Below are positions 51,294 through 60,235 of a DNA stretch of 64,000 nt, one piece after another (within the stretch, counting starts at the first letter, position 1; every line of letters starts with the position of its first letter). The notes under the pieces are model-generated. The model was not told the DNA's origin. It did no database searches and worked only from the letters and a program-made list of their open reading frames with translations. The DNA comes from Pseudoflavonifractor sp902362925 (GTDB lineage: Bacteria; Bacillota; Clostridia; Oscillospirales; Oscillospiraceae): NCBI GenBank assembly GCA_902362925.1, contig CABIYL010000007.1. The stretch is one strand, 5' to 3'. Both the position numbers and the translations under genes were made by a program.

Positions 51294-52388
51294 TTACGCT
51301 TTTGCGGTGTCCTTGCGGAAGGTGTTGAAGCAGGCGATGAGGGCCACCACCACAATGCCGATGATAACGGCAATCTTGCCGTTGGCAGTGGGGCCGTTGC
51401 CGCTGGAGGCCAGGCCGAAGTTGTGGGCAAAGGCGGCGCCCGCCACCAGGCCCAGGACGGTAATGGCGCTGTCGGTGTTGCCCTCGCCGGAGAGCACCAG
51501 CTGGCGCAGGGGGCAGCCGCCCAGCAGCACGCAGCCGAAGCCGGTGAGCAGCATGCCCAGGGCGTTCCACAGGCCGTCGGTGTGGGCCACAGGCTGGCCG
51601 GCAAAGCCCAGGGTGAAGTAGGTGCCGTCAGTGGCGGCAGTGAAGATCAGGTTGCACACCAGGGCGCTGACGAAGATGGCCACAAAGCCGATGAGCAGCT
51701 TCCACTCCCGGAAGAGCACCACGTCGCGGATGCCGCCCACCATGCACAGGCGGGTCTTCTGGGCCACGGCGCCCACGATGAGGCCGGCAGCCAGGCTGAT
51801 GATGATGGGGGCGTGCATGGCGCCGGGGCCGCCGCCCGCCTCGGTGAAGTAGATGAAGGTGGGCGCCGCAACCAGCAGCACCAGCAGCGCCACCTGGATG
51901 ATGGGCAGCAGACGGCCCTCCAGAGCGGGCAGCTGATAGGTCCGCTTCAGGGAGTAGCCCTTGGTGAGGAAGAACACGCCCACCAGGATGCCGCACACAA
52001 AGCCCACCAGGCCGAAGATGGCGTTCAGGTCGCCGCCGGCCAGACGGAGAATCATGCGGAAGGGGCAGCCCAGGAACATCAGGCAGCCAATCATGACGAA
52101 AAAGCCCAGCACAAAGCGGGTCAGAGGGGCGCTGCCGCCCTTGGGGGAGAACTCGCCCCGCACGGTAGCCAGCAGGAAGCTGCCCAGCACCAGGCCGATG
52201 ATCTCAGGACGGATGTACTGCACGTTGGCCGCCTGGTGGAGACCCAGAGCGCCGGCGGTGTCCCGCAGGAAGCAGGCGATGCAGAAGCCCATGTTCACCG
52301 GATTGCCGAAGAGCACCAGCAGCGCGGCGATGACGCCTATCCCCAGGCCCACCACCAAAATTTCCGTTTTTTCTTTCTTCAAACCCAT
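51294..52388 (-). CDS. yedE: YedE family putative selenium transporter
   Basis: A 364-residue membrane protein of the YeeE/YedE family with about ten helices in two repeats. Conserved cysteines sit in CIACFLRDTAG near residue 35, LGCPFRMI near 108 and GGCPLRQL in the second half. The YedE subgroup sits with selenium genes and probably imports a selenium or sulfur species. The ATG at 52388 has AAGGAG upstream. It begins a three-gene operon and diverges from the class V aminotransferase gene. Confidence 0.9.
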   Translation of the reverse strand: MGLKKEKTEILVVGLGIGVIAALLVLFGNPVNMGFCIACFLRDTAGALGLHQAANVQYIRPEIIGLVLGSFLLATVRGEFSPKGGSAPLTRFVLGFFVMIGCLMFLGCPFRMILRLAGGDLNAIFGLVGFVCGILVGVFFLTKGYSLKRTYQLPALEGRLLPIIQVALLVLLVAAPTFIYFTEAGGGPGAMHAPIIISLAAGLIVGAVAQKTRLCMVGGIRDVVLFREWKLLIGFVAIFVSALVCNLIFTAATDGTYFTLGFAGQPVAHTDGLWNALGMLLTGFGCVLLGGCPLRQLVLSGEGNTDSAITVLGLVAGAAFAHNFGLASSGNGPTANGKIAVIIGIVVVALIACFNTFRKDTAKA

Positions 52389-52421
52389 ACACACACACTC
52401 CTTTTTGTCGGGTATGAGTCC

Positions 52422-52451
52422 AGTATAGTGGAAGCAGGTGGGGATTTCCAA
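52422..52451 (-). promoter_or_regulatory. Promoter of the yedE operon
   Basis: Minus-strand TTGGAA (52446-52451), an 18-bp spacer and TATACT (52422-52427). An AATATCAA/TTGATATT inverted pair (52450-52457 with 52483-52490) lies between the two divergent promoters and could bind the LysR regulator. Confidence 0.6.
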
Positions 52452-52482
52452 TATCAATTATTAATGAATTGAAAGTTGTTAT

Positions 52483-52511
52483 TTGATATTTTGATAAGTA
52501 TATGGTAGAAT
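52483..52511 (+). promoter_or_regulatory. Promoter of the class V aminotransferase-lysR operon
   Basis: TTGATA (52483-52488), a 17-bp spacer and TAGAAT (52506-52511), giving a leader of about 90 nt that contains TCTCACA (52523-52529) and TGTGAGA (52557-52563) as a possible hairpin. Confidence 0.6.
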
Positions 52512-52609
52512 AATGTAAAATCTCACAATCCACCCCGTCGATACCTCGCTCTTTTTGTGAGAAACCGGCATATTGTGGGATAAACCGGAAATGAATTGGA
52601 GCGTTTGGA

Positions 52610-53782
52610 ATGGATACCATCTATTTTGACAACGCCAGCACCACCTTCCCCAAGCCCAGGACGGTGCCCGACGCCATGTACGACTATATGACCCGGGTGG
52701 GCAGCAACATCAACCGGGGCTGCTACGAGCGGGCCTATGACGTGGAGGAGCTGGTCTACGACACCCGGGAGCGGCTCTCCAGGCTTTTTGACGGCTCGGA
52801 GTGCAAAAACGTGGTGTTCACCCGCAACATCACCGAGAGCCTGAACGTGCTCCTCAAGGGCTTTCTCAAGCCCGGCGACCACGTCATCACCTCCTCCATG
52901 GAGCACAACGCGGTGATGCGTCCCCTGGTGCAGCTGGAGCAGCAGGGCGTGTCCTTCACCCGGGCGGCCTGCAATCCGGACGGCACCCTGGACCCGGCTG
53001 TTCTGGAAAGCGCCCTGCGGCCCAACACAAAGGCCGTGGTGATGACCCACGGCAGCAACGTCTGCGGCACCCTGCTCCCCATCCAGGAAGTGGGGGCTTT
53101 CTGCAAGGCCCACGGCCTGCGGTTCTTTGTGGACTGCGCCCAGACCGGCGGCGTGTACCCCATCTCCATGGCGGAGATGAACATTGACGCCCTGGCCTTC
53201 ACCGGCCACAAGGGCCTGATGGGGCCTCAGGGTGTGGGCGGCTTCCTGCTCAGCCCCGAGCTGGTGAGCCAGATTACCCCTCTGCTCTCGGGCGGCACCG
53301 GCAGCATCAGCCACACCGAGGAGGTGCCCGACTTCATGCCCGACCGCTTCGAGCCGGGCACCCCCAATCTGCCCGGCATCATCGGCCTCCACGCCGCCCT
53401 TCTCTGGCTGGAGGAGACGGGCATGGACGCCATCCGCGCCCACGAGCTGGGCCTCACCGCCCGGTTCCTGGCGGGCGTCAACGCTCTGCGGGAACAGGGC
53501 CGCTCCATCCGGGCGGTTGGCCTGCCCGGAACGGACGGCCGCACCGGCGTGGTGTCGGTGGAGACCCCGGACCGGGACATGGCCGGAGTGGCCTATGAGC
53601 TGGACAGCTCCTACGGCATCATGACCCGGGTGGGGCTCCACTGCGCCCCCTCCGCCCACAAGACCCTGGGCACCTTCCCCGCCGGCACCATCCGCTTCTC
53701 CTTCGGCTGGTGGAACACGGAGGAAGAGGTGGACCGGGCCATTGACGCCCTGGACGCCATCCTGAAGGAGGACGCCCGCTGA
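52610..53782 (+). CDS. Class V aminotransferase / cysteine desulfurase-like protein
   Basis: A 390-residue PLP enzyme of the cysteine desulfurase family (TIGR01977-like). FDNASTTFPKP opens the protein, the PLP-binding His region MTHGSNVCGT and the aspartate in FVDCAQTGG precede the Schiff-base Lys in FTGHKGLMGP near residue 205, and the reactive Cys appears in RVGLHCAPSAHK near 345. It may free sulfur from cysteine or selenium from selenocysteine for the adjoining carrier proteins. Its stop overlaps the LysR start by 1 nt (TGATG). Confidence 0.9.
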   Translation: MDTIYFDNASTTFPKPRTVPDAMYDYMTRVGSNINRGCYERAYDVEELVYDTRERLSRLFDGSECKNVVFTRNITESLNVLLKGFLKPGDHVITSSMEHNAVMRPLVQLEQQGVSFTRAACNPDGTLDPAVLESALRPNTKAVVMTHGSNVCGTLLPIQEVGAFCKAHGLRFFVDCAQTGGVYPISMAEMNIDALAFTGHKGLMGPQGVGGFLLSPELVSQITPLLSGGTGSISHTEEVPDFMPDRFEPGTPNLPGIIGLHAALLWLEETGMDAIRAHELGLTARFLAGVNALREQGRSIRAVGLPGTDGRTGVVSVETPDRDMAGVAYELDSSYGIMTRVGLHCAPSAHKTLGTFPAGTIRFSFGWWNTEEEVDRAIDALDAILKEDAR

Positions 53783-54687
53783 TGGACATGAAGCAGCTCC
53801 AGTCCTTCACGGCGGTGGTGCGGTACCGCAGCTTCACCAAGGCCGCCGAACGGCTCTACCTCTCCCAGCCCACCATCAGCACCCACATCCGCAACCTGGA
53901 GGAGGAGCTGGGCACCTGCCTTATCATCCGCACCAAGCGGAGCGTGGACGTGACCCCCAGAGGTCAGGAGCTCTATGAGTGCGCCTGCAATATCCTCAGC
54001 CTGCGGGACAACCTGATCCGCCGCTGGTCCTCCAACGAGAGCAGCATCATCCAGCTGGGGGCCTCCACCATCCCCTCGGCCTACATCCTGCCGGAAATCC
54101 TCCCAGCCTACGGCAAGGAGCACCCGGAGGCCTACTTCACCATCCACCAGAGCGACAGCCGCGGCGTGGTGGAGGGCATCCTCAACGGCAGCTTTGACCT
54201 GGGCATGATTGGCATGAAGTACGACCACGAGGACCTGACCTGCATCCCCTTCTACCGGGACCGGATGGTGCTCATCACCCCGGTCGACCCCCACTTTCTG
54301 GCACTGAAGGAGCAGGACGCCCCCCTGCAGCAGCTACTGCGGGAGCCCATCATCCTCCGGGAGCAGGGCAGCGGCAGCAAGAAGAGCGCCGAGTATTTTC
54401 TGGACAGCATGGGGGTGGCCGAGGAAGAGCTGAAGGTCACCGCCCGCATCAACGACCAGGAGTCCATCAAAAACCTGGTGGCGGGCGGACTGGGCGTGTC
54501 CATCATCTCCGAGCGGGCCGCCCTCAACTTCGTGCAGGAAAAGCGGGTACTCCTCTTCGACCTGCCTGAGCACGTCTCCCAGCGGTACCTCTACTTTGTG
54601 CTGAAGCGAAACCATGTGCTCAGTGAGCACATCCGTGCCTTTGTGGCCCATGTGAAAAAGTATTACGCCCTGGATGAGAACCTTTAA
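53782..54687 (+). CDS. LysR-type regulator, selenium-metabolism-associated type
   Basis: A 301-residue LysR regulator: N-terminal winged HTH (residues 1-60, SFTKAAERLYLSQPTISTHI) and a two-lobed effector domain with conserved LREQGSGSKKSAEYFLD near 190. This matches LysR proteins that accompany selenium genes in Clostridia. It is translationally coupled to the aminotransferase gene and lies opposite yedE, so it probably controls both operons from the shared intergenic region. The inducer is unknown. Confidence 0.9.
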   Translation: MDMKQLQSFTAVVRYRSFTKAAERLYLSQPTISTHIRNLEEELGTCLIIRTKRSVDVTPRGQELYECACNILSLRDNLIRRWSSNESSIIQLGASTIPSAYILPEILPAYGKEHPEAYFTIHQSDSRGVVEGILNGSFDLGMIGMKYDHEDLTCIPFYRDRMVLITPVDPHFLALKEQDAPLQQLLREPIILREQGSGSKKSAEYFLDSMGVAEEELKVTARINDQESIKNLVAGGLGVSIISERAALNFVQEKRVLLFDLPEHVSQRYLYFVLKRNHVLSEHIRAFVAHVKKYYALDENL

Positions 54688-54703
54688 TGCATATATGAAC
54701 GAA

Positions 54704-54755
54704 AAAAGCCCGGCTGTATCCCGCCTTATGGCGGCATACAGCCGGGTCTCTTTTC
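54704..54755. terminator. Bidirectional terminator between lysR and the aminotransferase
   Basis: Stem pairing 54709-54719 with 54736-54746 and an inner CCGCC/GGCGG helix, A-run left and T-run right, between convergent genes. Confidence 0.85.
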
Positions 54756-54760
54756 TTGTT

Positions 54761-55927
54761 TTACGCCATTCTTTCCTTGATATGGCTCAGCCGGTCCAGG
54801 GCCTCGTTGAGGGTCTCGTCCTTCTTGGCGAAGTGGAGCCGGATAATGTTGCGCACATCCTCCATGAAGAAGGAGGTGCCGGGCACGGCGGCCACGCCCA
54901 CCTTCTGTGCCATCTCCTCGCAGAATTCCACGTCGGTCTGGCCCTTCTTCAGGTAGGGACCGATGTCGGCCAGGACAAAATAGGTGCCCTGGGGGTCGGT
55001 GAAGGGGATGCCGATGTTCCGCAGACCGTCGGTGAACAGCTGCTTCATGTGAGCGTAGTGGGCGGAGAACTCCTCATAGTAGCTGTCGGGCATCTCCAGG
55101 CCCACAACAGCCGCCTCCATCAGCGGGGACGGAGCGCCCACGGTGTTGAAGTCGTGGTACTGCTTGATTTTGTCCATGATGGGCTTGGGGGCAATGGCAT
55201 AGCCGATGCGCCAGCCGGTGATGGAGTAGGTCTTGGACAGGGACGAACAGGAGATGGTCCGCTCCCACATGCCGGGCATGTTGCACATGTACAGGTGCTT
55301 GTGGGGGGCGTAGACAATGTGCTCATACACCTCGTCCATGATGGCGTACACGTCGTACTTGACACACAGCTCGGCGATAAGCTTCAGCTCTTCCTCGGTG
55401 AATACCTTGCCGCTGGGGTTGGAAGGGTTGCAAATGATGATGGCCTTGGGATGCTGCTTGAAGGCGTCCTCCAGCACGTTGGGGTCAAAGTGGAACCGGG
55501 GCGGCACCAGGGGCACATAGATAGGCTCACAGTCGGCAAAGAGAACCTGGGCGTGGTAGTTCTCAAAATAGGGGGAGAACAGCACCACCTTGTCGCCGGG
55601 ATTGGTGAGAGCAAAGATGGAGTCCACCATGGCCTCGGTGGAGCCGATGGTCACCACAATCTCGTTCTCCGGGTCGATGTCCCGGCCCATGAACCGCTTG
55701 CACTTCCCTGCCAGAGCACGGCGGAAATTGGGCGCGCCCATGGTGATGGGGTACTGGTGGGGTCCGGCGTAGGACACCTCGGCCAGACGGTCCAGCAGGG
55801 CCTTGGGCGGGTCAAAGTCGGGGAAGCCCTGGGCCAGATTGATGGCGTTGCTGGCGATGGCAATGCGGGTCATCCGGCGGATGACCGAGTCGGTAAAGTA
55901 CTGGGTCTTGTTGCTCATGGGCTGCAT
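54761..55927 (-). CDS. PLP-dependent aminotransferase (class I/II)
   Basis: A 388-residue fold-type I aminotransferase. Key segments are NAINLAQGFPDFDPP near residue 27, NPSNPSGKVF near 165, MDEVYEHIVYAPH near 195, and the PLP Lys in SSLSKTYSITGWRIG near 230. It is the last gene of the iorA operon. It probably turns amino acids into the 2-oxo acids used by indolepyruvate oxidoreductase; aromatic substrates fit best but are inferred. GAGGG precedes the ATG at 55927; an ATG three codons later is possible. Confidence 0.9.
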   Translation of the reverse strand: MQPMSNKTQYFTDSVIRRMTRIAIASNAINLAQGFPDFDPPKALLDRLAEVSYAGPHQYPITMGAPNFRRALAGKCKRFMGRDIDPENEIVVTIGSTEAMVDSIFALTNPGDKVVLFSPYFENYHAQVLFADCEPIYVPLVPPRFHFDPNVLEDAFKQHPKAIIICNPSNPSGKVFTEEELKLIAELCVKYDVYAIMDEVYEHIVYAPHKHLYMCNMPGMWERTISCSSLSKTYSITGWRIGYAIAPKPIMDKIKQYHDFNTVGAPSPLMEAAVVGLEMPDSYYEEFSAHYAHMKQLFTDGLRNIGIPFTDPQGTYFVLADIGPYLKKGQTDVEFCEEMAQKVGVAAVPGTSFFMEDVRNIIRLHFAKKDETLNEALDRLSHIKERMA

Positions 55928-55937
55928 AGCGGTTCCC

Positions 55938-56381
55938 TCATTTCTGTTCGTCTTGGATGCCCAGCTCTCCGTGGAGGGCGGGCGGCATGCCGTTGTCCTT
56001 CAGCAGACCGGCCAGACGGTCCAGGTCGGCCACACGGAAAATCATGCAGGCCTGGCCCTGAACCTGGCCGAACACGGAGTAGACATACTCCACGTCGATG
56101 TTCTCTTTGGCCAGCAGGGTGAGAATCTTCCCCAGGGCGCCCGGCTCGTCGGGCACCACCACCGCCAGCACAGGGGTCATGGACAGGATGAACCCGTGCT
56201 CCAGCAGCAGTCTGGCAGTCCGCTGGGGCTTGTCCACAATCATGCGCAGCACGCCGTAATCGGCGGTCTCGGCGATATGGAGGGCACGCATGTTGATGCC
56301 CTCGGCGGCCAGGATGGAGGTAATCTCCGCCAGCTGTCCCGCACGGTTCTCCAGAAAGACGGAAATCTGTTGAATGGTCAT
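55938..56381 (-). CDS. Tandem ACT-domain protein
   Basis: A 147-residue protein made of two ACT domains (about 1-70 and 71-138: SVFLENRAGQLAEITSILAA and VVPDEPGALGKILTLLA). ACT domains bind amino acids and regulate metabolism. Free tandem-ACT proteins often sit beside phenylacetate-CoA ligase and IOR genes and may sense an aromatic or branched-chain amino acid. It has no catalytic or DNA-binding part. It lies between paaK (18 bp) and the aminotransferase gene (10 bp). Confidence 0.9.
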   Translation of the reverse strand: MTIQQISVFLENRAGQLAEITSILAAEGINMRALHIAETADYGVLRMIVDKPQRTARLLLEHGFILSMTPVLAVVVPDEPGALGKILTLLAKENIDVEYVYSVFGQVQGQACMIFRVADLDRLAGLLKDNGMPPALHGELGIQDEQK

Positions 56382-56399
56382 GATTCTCCAGCTCCTCTC

Positions 56400-57701
56400 T
56401 TAAATCTTCCGCTTGTCGATGACCCGGACCGCCTTGCCCTCGCTGCGCTGGATGGACTTGGGGGCCACCAGGCGGACCTTGGCGTAGATGCCCAGCATGG
56501 CCTTGAGGGCGGCGACGACCTGCTTCTCCTTCTCGGCCACCTGGCTGAGCTGGTCGGAGAACATCTCGGGAGTCATCTCCACCAGCACCTCCATGGTGTC
56601 GGTGTTGTTGACCCGGTCCACCACAATCTGATAGTTGGGCGCGAAGCTCTGGCCCAGGAGCACGGTCTCAATCTGGGACGGGAACACGTTGACGCCCTTG
56701 ACGATGAGCATGTCGTCGCTGCGGCCCATGGGCTTGCTCATCTTCACGTGGGTGCGGCCGCAGGGGCAGGGCTCATGGTGAAGCACGCAGATGTCCCGGG
56801 TGCGGTAGCGCAGGAGCGGGAAGGCCTCCTTGGTGATGGAGGTGAACACCAGCTCGCCCTTGCTCCCCTCGGGGAGCACCTCGCCGGTGTCCGGGTCGAT
56901 GATTTCGGCGATGAAGTGGTCCTCGTTGATGTGCATGCCGTTCTGGGCGGAGCACTCAAAGGCCACGCCGGGTCCGGACAGCTCGGTGAGACCGTAGATG
57001 TCATAGGCTTTGATACCCAGGGTCTTCTGGATGTCCTGGCGCATCTCCTCGCTCCAGGCCTCGGCGCCGAAGATGCCCGCCTTCAGGGGAATCTCTTCGG
57101 GGGTGAGGCCCATCTCCTTCATACTCTCGCCCAGATAGGCGGCGTAGGAGGGGGTACAGCAGAGAATGGTGGCGTTCAGGTCCCGGATGAACATGATCTG
57201 CCGCTCCGTGTTGCCCGAGGAGGTGGGGATGGTGAGACAGCCCACCTTGTGGCTGCCGCCGTTGAGGCCGGGTCCGCCGGTGAACAGGCCGTAGCCGTAG
57301 GACACCTGGCACACGTCCTCATTGGTGCCGCCGGCGGCCATGATGGCCCGGGCGCAGCAGTCCTCCCACAGGTCGATGTCGTGCTGGGTGTAGAAGGCCA
57401 CCACCCGCTTGCCGGTGGTGCCCGAGGTGGACTGGATGCGCACGCAGTCCTTCAGCGGCCGGGCCACCAGGCCGTAGGGATAGGCGTCCCGCAGGTCGGC
57501 CTTGGTGACAAAGGGCAGCTTGTGCAGGTCATCCACGCCCTTGATGTCCGCCGGAGTCAGCCCCTTCTCCTCCATCTTCTTCCGGTAGTAGGGCACGTTG
57601 TCCCATACATTCTGCACCTGCTTCACCAGGTGCTCGTCCTGCCAGGCCCGGATTTGCTCCCGGCTGGCGCACTCAATCTCTTTCTGATAGTACCGTTCCA
57701 T
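56400..57701 (-). CDS. paaK: Phenylacetate--CoA ligase family enzyme
   Basis: A 433-residue AMP-forming ligase of the PaaK family. The P-loop QSTSGTTGKRV is near residue 90, YGLTELSGPG near 240, RTRDICVL near 315 and the C-terminal lysine loop near RSEGKAVRVID. PaaK joins CoA to phenylacetate or indoleacetate. In this operon it may work with arylacetyl-CoA made by IOR, either conserving the thioester energy or activating re-imported acid. It follows iorB by 21 bp. Confidence 0.92.
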   Translation of the reverse strand: MERYYQKEIECASREQIRAWQDEHLVKQVQNVWDNVPYYRKKMEEKGLTPADIKGVDDLHKLPFVTKADLRDAYPYGLVARPLKDCVRIQSTSGTTGKRVVAFYTQHDIDLWEDCCARAIMAAGGTNEDVCQVSYGYGLFTGGPGLNGGSHKVGCLTIPTSSGNTERQIMFIRDLNATILCCTPSYAAYLGESMKEMGLTPEEIPLKAGIFGAEAWSEEMRQDIQKTLGIKAYDIYGLTELSGPGVAFECSAQNGMHINEDHFIAEIIDPDTGEVLPEGSKGELVFTSITKEAFPLLRYRTRDICVLHHEPCPCGRTHVKMSKPMGRSDDMLIVKGVNVFPSQIETVLLGQSFAPNYQIVVDRVNNTDTMEVLVEMTPEMFSDQLSQVAEKEKQVVAALKAMLGIYAKVRLVAPKSIQRSEGKAVRVIDKRKI

Positions 57702-57722
57702 GACCCTTTCTTCCCCCGTCCC

Positions 57723-58295
57723 TCAGGAATTTCTGCCCAGATGGAAGGCCATCCGGTTCATCTCCATGAATTTCTCCGGCACGCTCCGGGTAATAGCCTG
57801 CTGCCAGGCCTCCTCCGGCAGGTCAAAGTACTGGCTCAGCCGGCCCATGAGCACCAGATTCACCGCTTTGCTGCTCCCCGCCTGCTCGGCCAGAGCCAGG
57901 GCGTCCATGGCGTCCACCTTGGCGCCGGCGGCGGTCATCTTGGCCGCCAGGTCCTGAGGATACTCCGCAGCGCCGGTGATCACCGGCATGGGGTTGACCT
58001 GCTGGGTGTTGGTGATGATGCGGCCTTCGGGCCGGAGGAACTCCATCCACCGGGCGGCCTCCAGCAGCTCAAAGGACACGATGAAGTCGGCCTCGCCCTT
58101 GTCGATGACGGGGGAATAGACCTTGTCGCCGTAGCGTACGTAGGTGACCACGCTGCCGCCCCGCTGGCTCATGCCGTGGACCTCGGAGACCTTCACGTCA
58201 TAGCCCTGGTCCAGCAGCAGACGGCCCAGCAGCTTGCTGGCCAGCAGGGTACCCTGGCCGCCCACGCCCACAATCATAATGTTTTTCGTCTGCAT
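57723..58295 (-). CDS. iorB: Indolepyruvate oxidoreductase subunit beta
   Basis: A 190-residue gamma-type subunit of 2-oxoacid:ferredoxin oxidoreductases. It has the NAD-like glycine motif GVGGQGTLLASK (residues 10-21), the conserved VHGMSQRGGSVVTYVR near 39, and ends with the usual helical cap. With IorA it converts arylpyruvates to arylacetyl-CoA, CO2 and reduced ferredoxin. It starts 3 nt after the iorA stop. Confidence 0.94.
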   Translation of the reverse strand: MQTKNIMIVGVGGQGTLLASKLLGRLLLDQGYDVKVSEVHGMSQRGGSVVTYVRYGDKVYSPVIDKGEADFIVSFELLEAARWMEFLRPEGRIITNTQQVNPMPVITGAAEYPQDLAAKMTAAGAKVDAMDALALAEQAGSSKAVNLVLMGRLSQYFDLPEEAWQQAITRSVPEKFMEMNRMAFHLGRNS

Positions 58296-58298
58296 AAC

Positions 58299-60041
58299 TC
58301 AAACCTCCCGGGGCGCCTGGAGCGCGTCGAACTTGCACAGCTGCTGGCATACGCCGCAGCCCACGCACAGGGTGACGTCCACCCCGGCCTTGCCGTCCCG
58401 CACCGAGATGGCGGGGCAGCCAATCTTCATGCAGGCCTTGCAGCCCACGCATTTGGAGGTATCCACCGTCAGGGGCGCCTTGTGCTTGACGTACTTGAGC
58501 AGGGCGCAGGGACGGCGGGAGATGATCACCGACGCCTCGGGGGCCGCCAGCTCCTCCTTGATGACCGCCTCGCACTCGACCAGGTCGTAGGGGTCCACCA
58601 CACGCACCCGGCGGATACCCACCGCACGGCACAGGGACTCCAGGTCAATCTTGGTGCAGGGGTCCCCCTTCAGGTTAAAGCCGGTGGTGGGGTTCTGCTG
58701 GTGGCCGGTCATGCCGGTGATAGAGTTATCCAGGATGATGACGGTGGCGTTGGACTCGTTGTAGGCGATGTTCACAAGGCCGGTGATGCCCGAGTGCATG
58801 AAGGTGGAGTCGCCGATGACCGCCACAGTCCTGCTGTCCATCTCTCCCCCGCTGGCCTTCAGGAAGCCGTGGAGACCGGACACAGACGCGCCCATGCAGA
58901 TGGTGGAGTCAATGGCGGACAGGGGCGCCACAGCGCCCAGGGTATAACAGCCGATGTCGCCCAGCACGGTGAGCTTGAGCTTGTTGAGGGTGTAGAACAG
59001 TCCACGGTGGGGGCAGCCGGCGCACATGACCGGAGGACGGGGCGGAATGTGCTCATCCAGAGCCTTGCCTGCGTCAGGCACCACGCCCAGCTTCTCAGCC
59101 ACTAGGTTCTGGCTCAGCTCCCCAATGGGAGAGAAGTAGTCCTTCCCTGCCAGGGCCAGGCCCAGATTGCGGCAGTGCTCCTCAATGAAGCCGTCCAGCT
59201 CCTCCACCACGGTCAGCAGGTCCACCGAGGCGGCAAAGTCTCTGATTTTCTGCTCGGGCAGGGGCCAGATCATGCCCAGCTTGAGCACCGGGTACTTGTC
59301 CCCGCAGACCTCCTTCACATACTGGTAGCTGGTGGAGGAGGTGATGATGCCGATTTTGTGGTCGGCGCCCTCCTCCACCCGGTTGAGGGAGGTGGTCTCG
59401 GCGTAGGCAATCAGGTCCTGGGTGCGCTGCTCCACCACCGGGTGGCGCTGCTTGGCGTTGCCCGGCATCATGATGTACTTGGCGGCCTTCTTCTCATAAG
59501 GCACCGGAGCAGGCTCCACCCGCTCCCCCGTCTCCACCACGCTCTGGGAGTGGGACACCCGGGTGCACATCTTCAGCAGCACCGGCGTGTCAAACCGCTC
59601 GGAAAGCTCATAGGCCGCCTTGGCAAAGGCCAGACCCTCGGCGGAGTCGGCAGGCTCCAGCATGGGCAGCTTGGCCGCCTTGGCGTAGTGGCGGGAGTCC
59701 TGCTCGTTCTGGGAGGAGTGCATCCCCGCGTCGTCGGCCACGCCGATGATCATGCCGGCGTTGACGCCGGTGTAGGCGATGGTGAACAGAGGGTCGGCGG
59801 CCACGTTGAGGCCCACGTGCTTCATGCCGCAGAAGGACCGCTTTCCCGCCAGGCTGGCGCCGAAGGCGGTCTCCATGGCCACCTTCTCGTTGGGCGCCCA
59901 CTCGGCGTAAATCTCGGGGTACTTGGCCGCGGCTTCGGTGATCTCGGTGCTGGGGGTGCCGGGATAGCTGGAGACAACGGCGCAGCCCGCCTCATAGAGG
60001 CCCCGGGCTACCGCTTCGTTGCCAAGCATCAGGGTTTTCAT
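58299..60041 (-). CDS. iorA: Indolepyruvate ferredoxin oxidoreductase subunit alpha
   Basis: A 580-residue TPP-dependent subunit. The pyrimidine-binding part shows SSYPGTPSTEITE near residue 25, the TPP-binding part MCAGCPHRGLF near 355 and GDSTFMHSGITGL near 420 with its metal-binding motif. The C-terminus is a 2[4Fe-4S] ferredoxin domain (CVGCKACMKIGCP and CVGCGVCQQLC). The ATG at 60041 has AAGGAGAG upstream; the ORF start 17 codons earlier lies inside the terminator hairpin and is rejected. It heads a five-gene operon behind a leader with an attenuator-like structure. Confidence 0.95.
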   Translation of the reverse strand: MKTLMLGNEAVARGLYEAGCAVVSSYPGTPSTEITEAAAKYPEIYAEWAPNEKVAMETAFGASLAGKRSFCGMKHVGLNVAADPLFTIAYTGVNAGMIIGVADDAGMHSSQNEQDSRHYAKAAKLPMLEPADSAEGLAFAKAAYELSERFDTPVLLKMCTRVSHSQSVVETGERVEPAPVPYEKKAAKYIMMPGNAKQRHPVVEQRTQDLIAYAETTSLNRVEEGADHKIGIITSSTSYQYVKEVCGDKYPVLKLGMIWPLPEQKIRDFAASVDLLTVVEELDGFIEEHCRNLGLALAGKDYFSPIGELSQNLVAEKLGVVPDAGKALDEHIPPRPPVMCAGCPHRGLFYTLNKLKLTVLGDIGCYTLGAVAPLSAIDSTICMGASVSGLHGFLKASGGEMDSRTVAVIGDSTFMHSGITGLVNIAYNESNATVIILDNSITGMTGHQQNPTTGFNLKGDPCTKIDLESLCRAVGIRRVRVVDPYDLVECEAVIKEELAAPEASVIISRRPCALLKYVKHKAPLTVDTSKCVGCKACMKIGCPAISVRDGKAGVDVTLCVGCGVCQQLCKFDALQAPREV

Positions 60042-60074
60042 GGTGAATCTCTCCTTTTCAGAGGTCCGGAAAAC

Positions 60075-60162
60075 AAAAAACGTCCTCTGCATTCCCTGCA
60101 GAGGACGAAAAATTCCGGCGAAACGGCCTCTACCTGGTTCCGTTCCCGCTAAGCTTGAACGG
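60075..60162 (-). ncRNA. Structured iorA leader with intrinsic terminator (attenuator or riboswitch candidate)
   Basis: Reading the minus strand: a CCGTTC/GAACGG hairpin at the 5' end (60157-60162 with 60140-60145), a linker with TAGAGG, then a perfect 10-bp terminator stem (60098-60107 with 60081-60090) and six T (60075-60080). TAGAGG could pair with CCTCT of the terminator's 5' strand, an antiterminator arrangement. No short ORF with a ribosome site is seen, so a ligand- or protein-controlled switch is more likely than a leader peptide. No known riboswitch class was recognised. Confidence 0.5.
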
Positions 60163-60166
60163 TTTT

Positions 60167-60195
60167 ACTTTATCACGCTTTTTCGATGAAGTCAA
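60167..60195 (-). promoter_or_regulatory. Promoter of the iorA operon
   Basis: Minus-strand TTGACT (60190-60195), a 17-bp spacer and TAAAGT (60167-60172). Confidence 0.75.
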
Positions 60196-60235
60196 CGTAT
60201 TTTCCGTCCTTCTCCAGGGGATTCCTGGAACCGGC

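Noticed and set aside
55803..59105. 1100-residue plus-strand frame over the aminotransferase-ior genes
   Set aside because: Codon pattern is the mirror of five clear minus-strand genes; it is low-complexity with no domain or ribosome site.
60108..60135. AGGTAGAGGC in the ior leader as the start of a lysine riboswitch
   Set aside because: The lysine aptamer is about 170 nt with several conserved junction segments; this leader is far too short.
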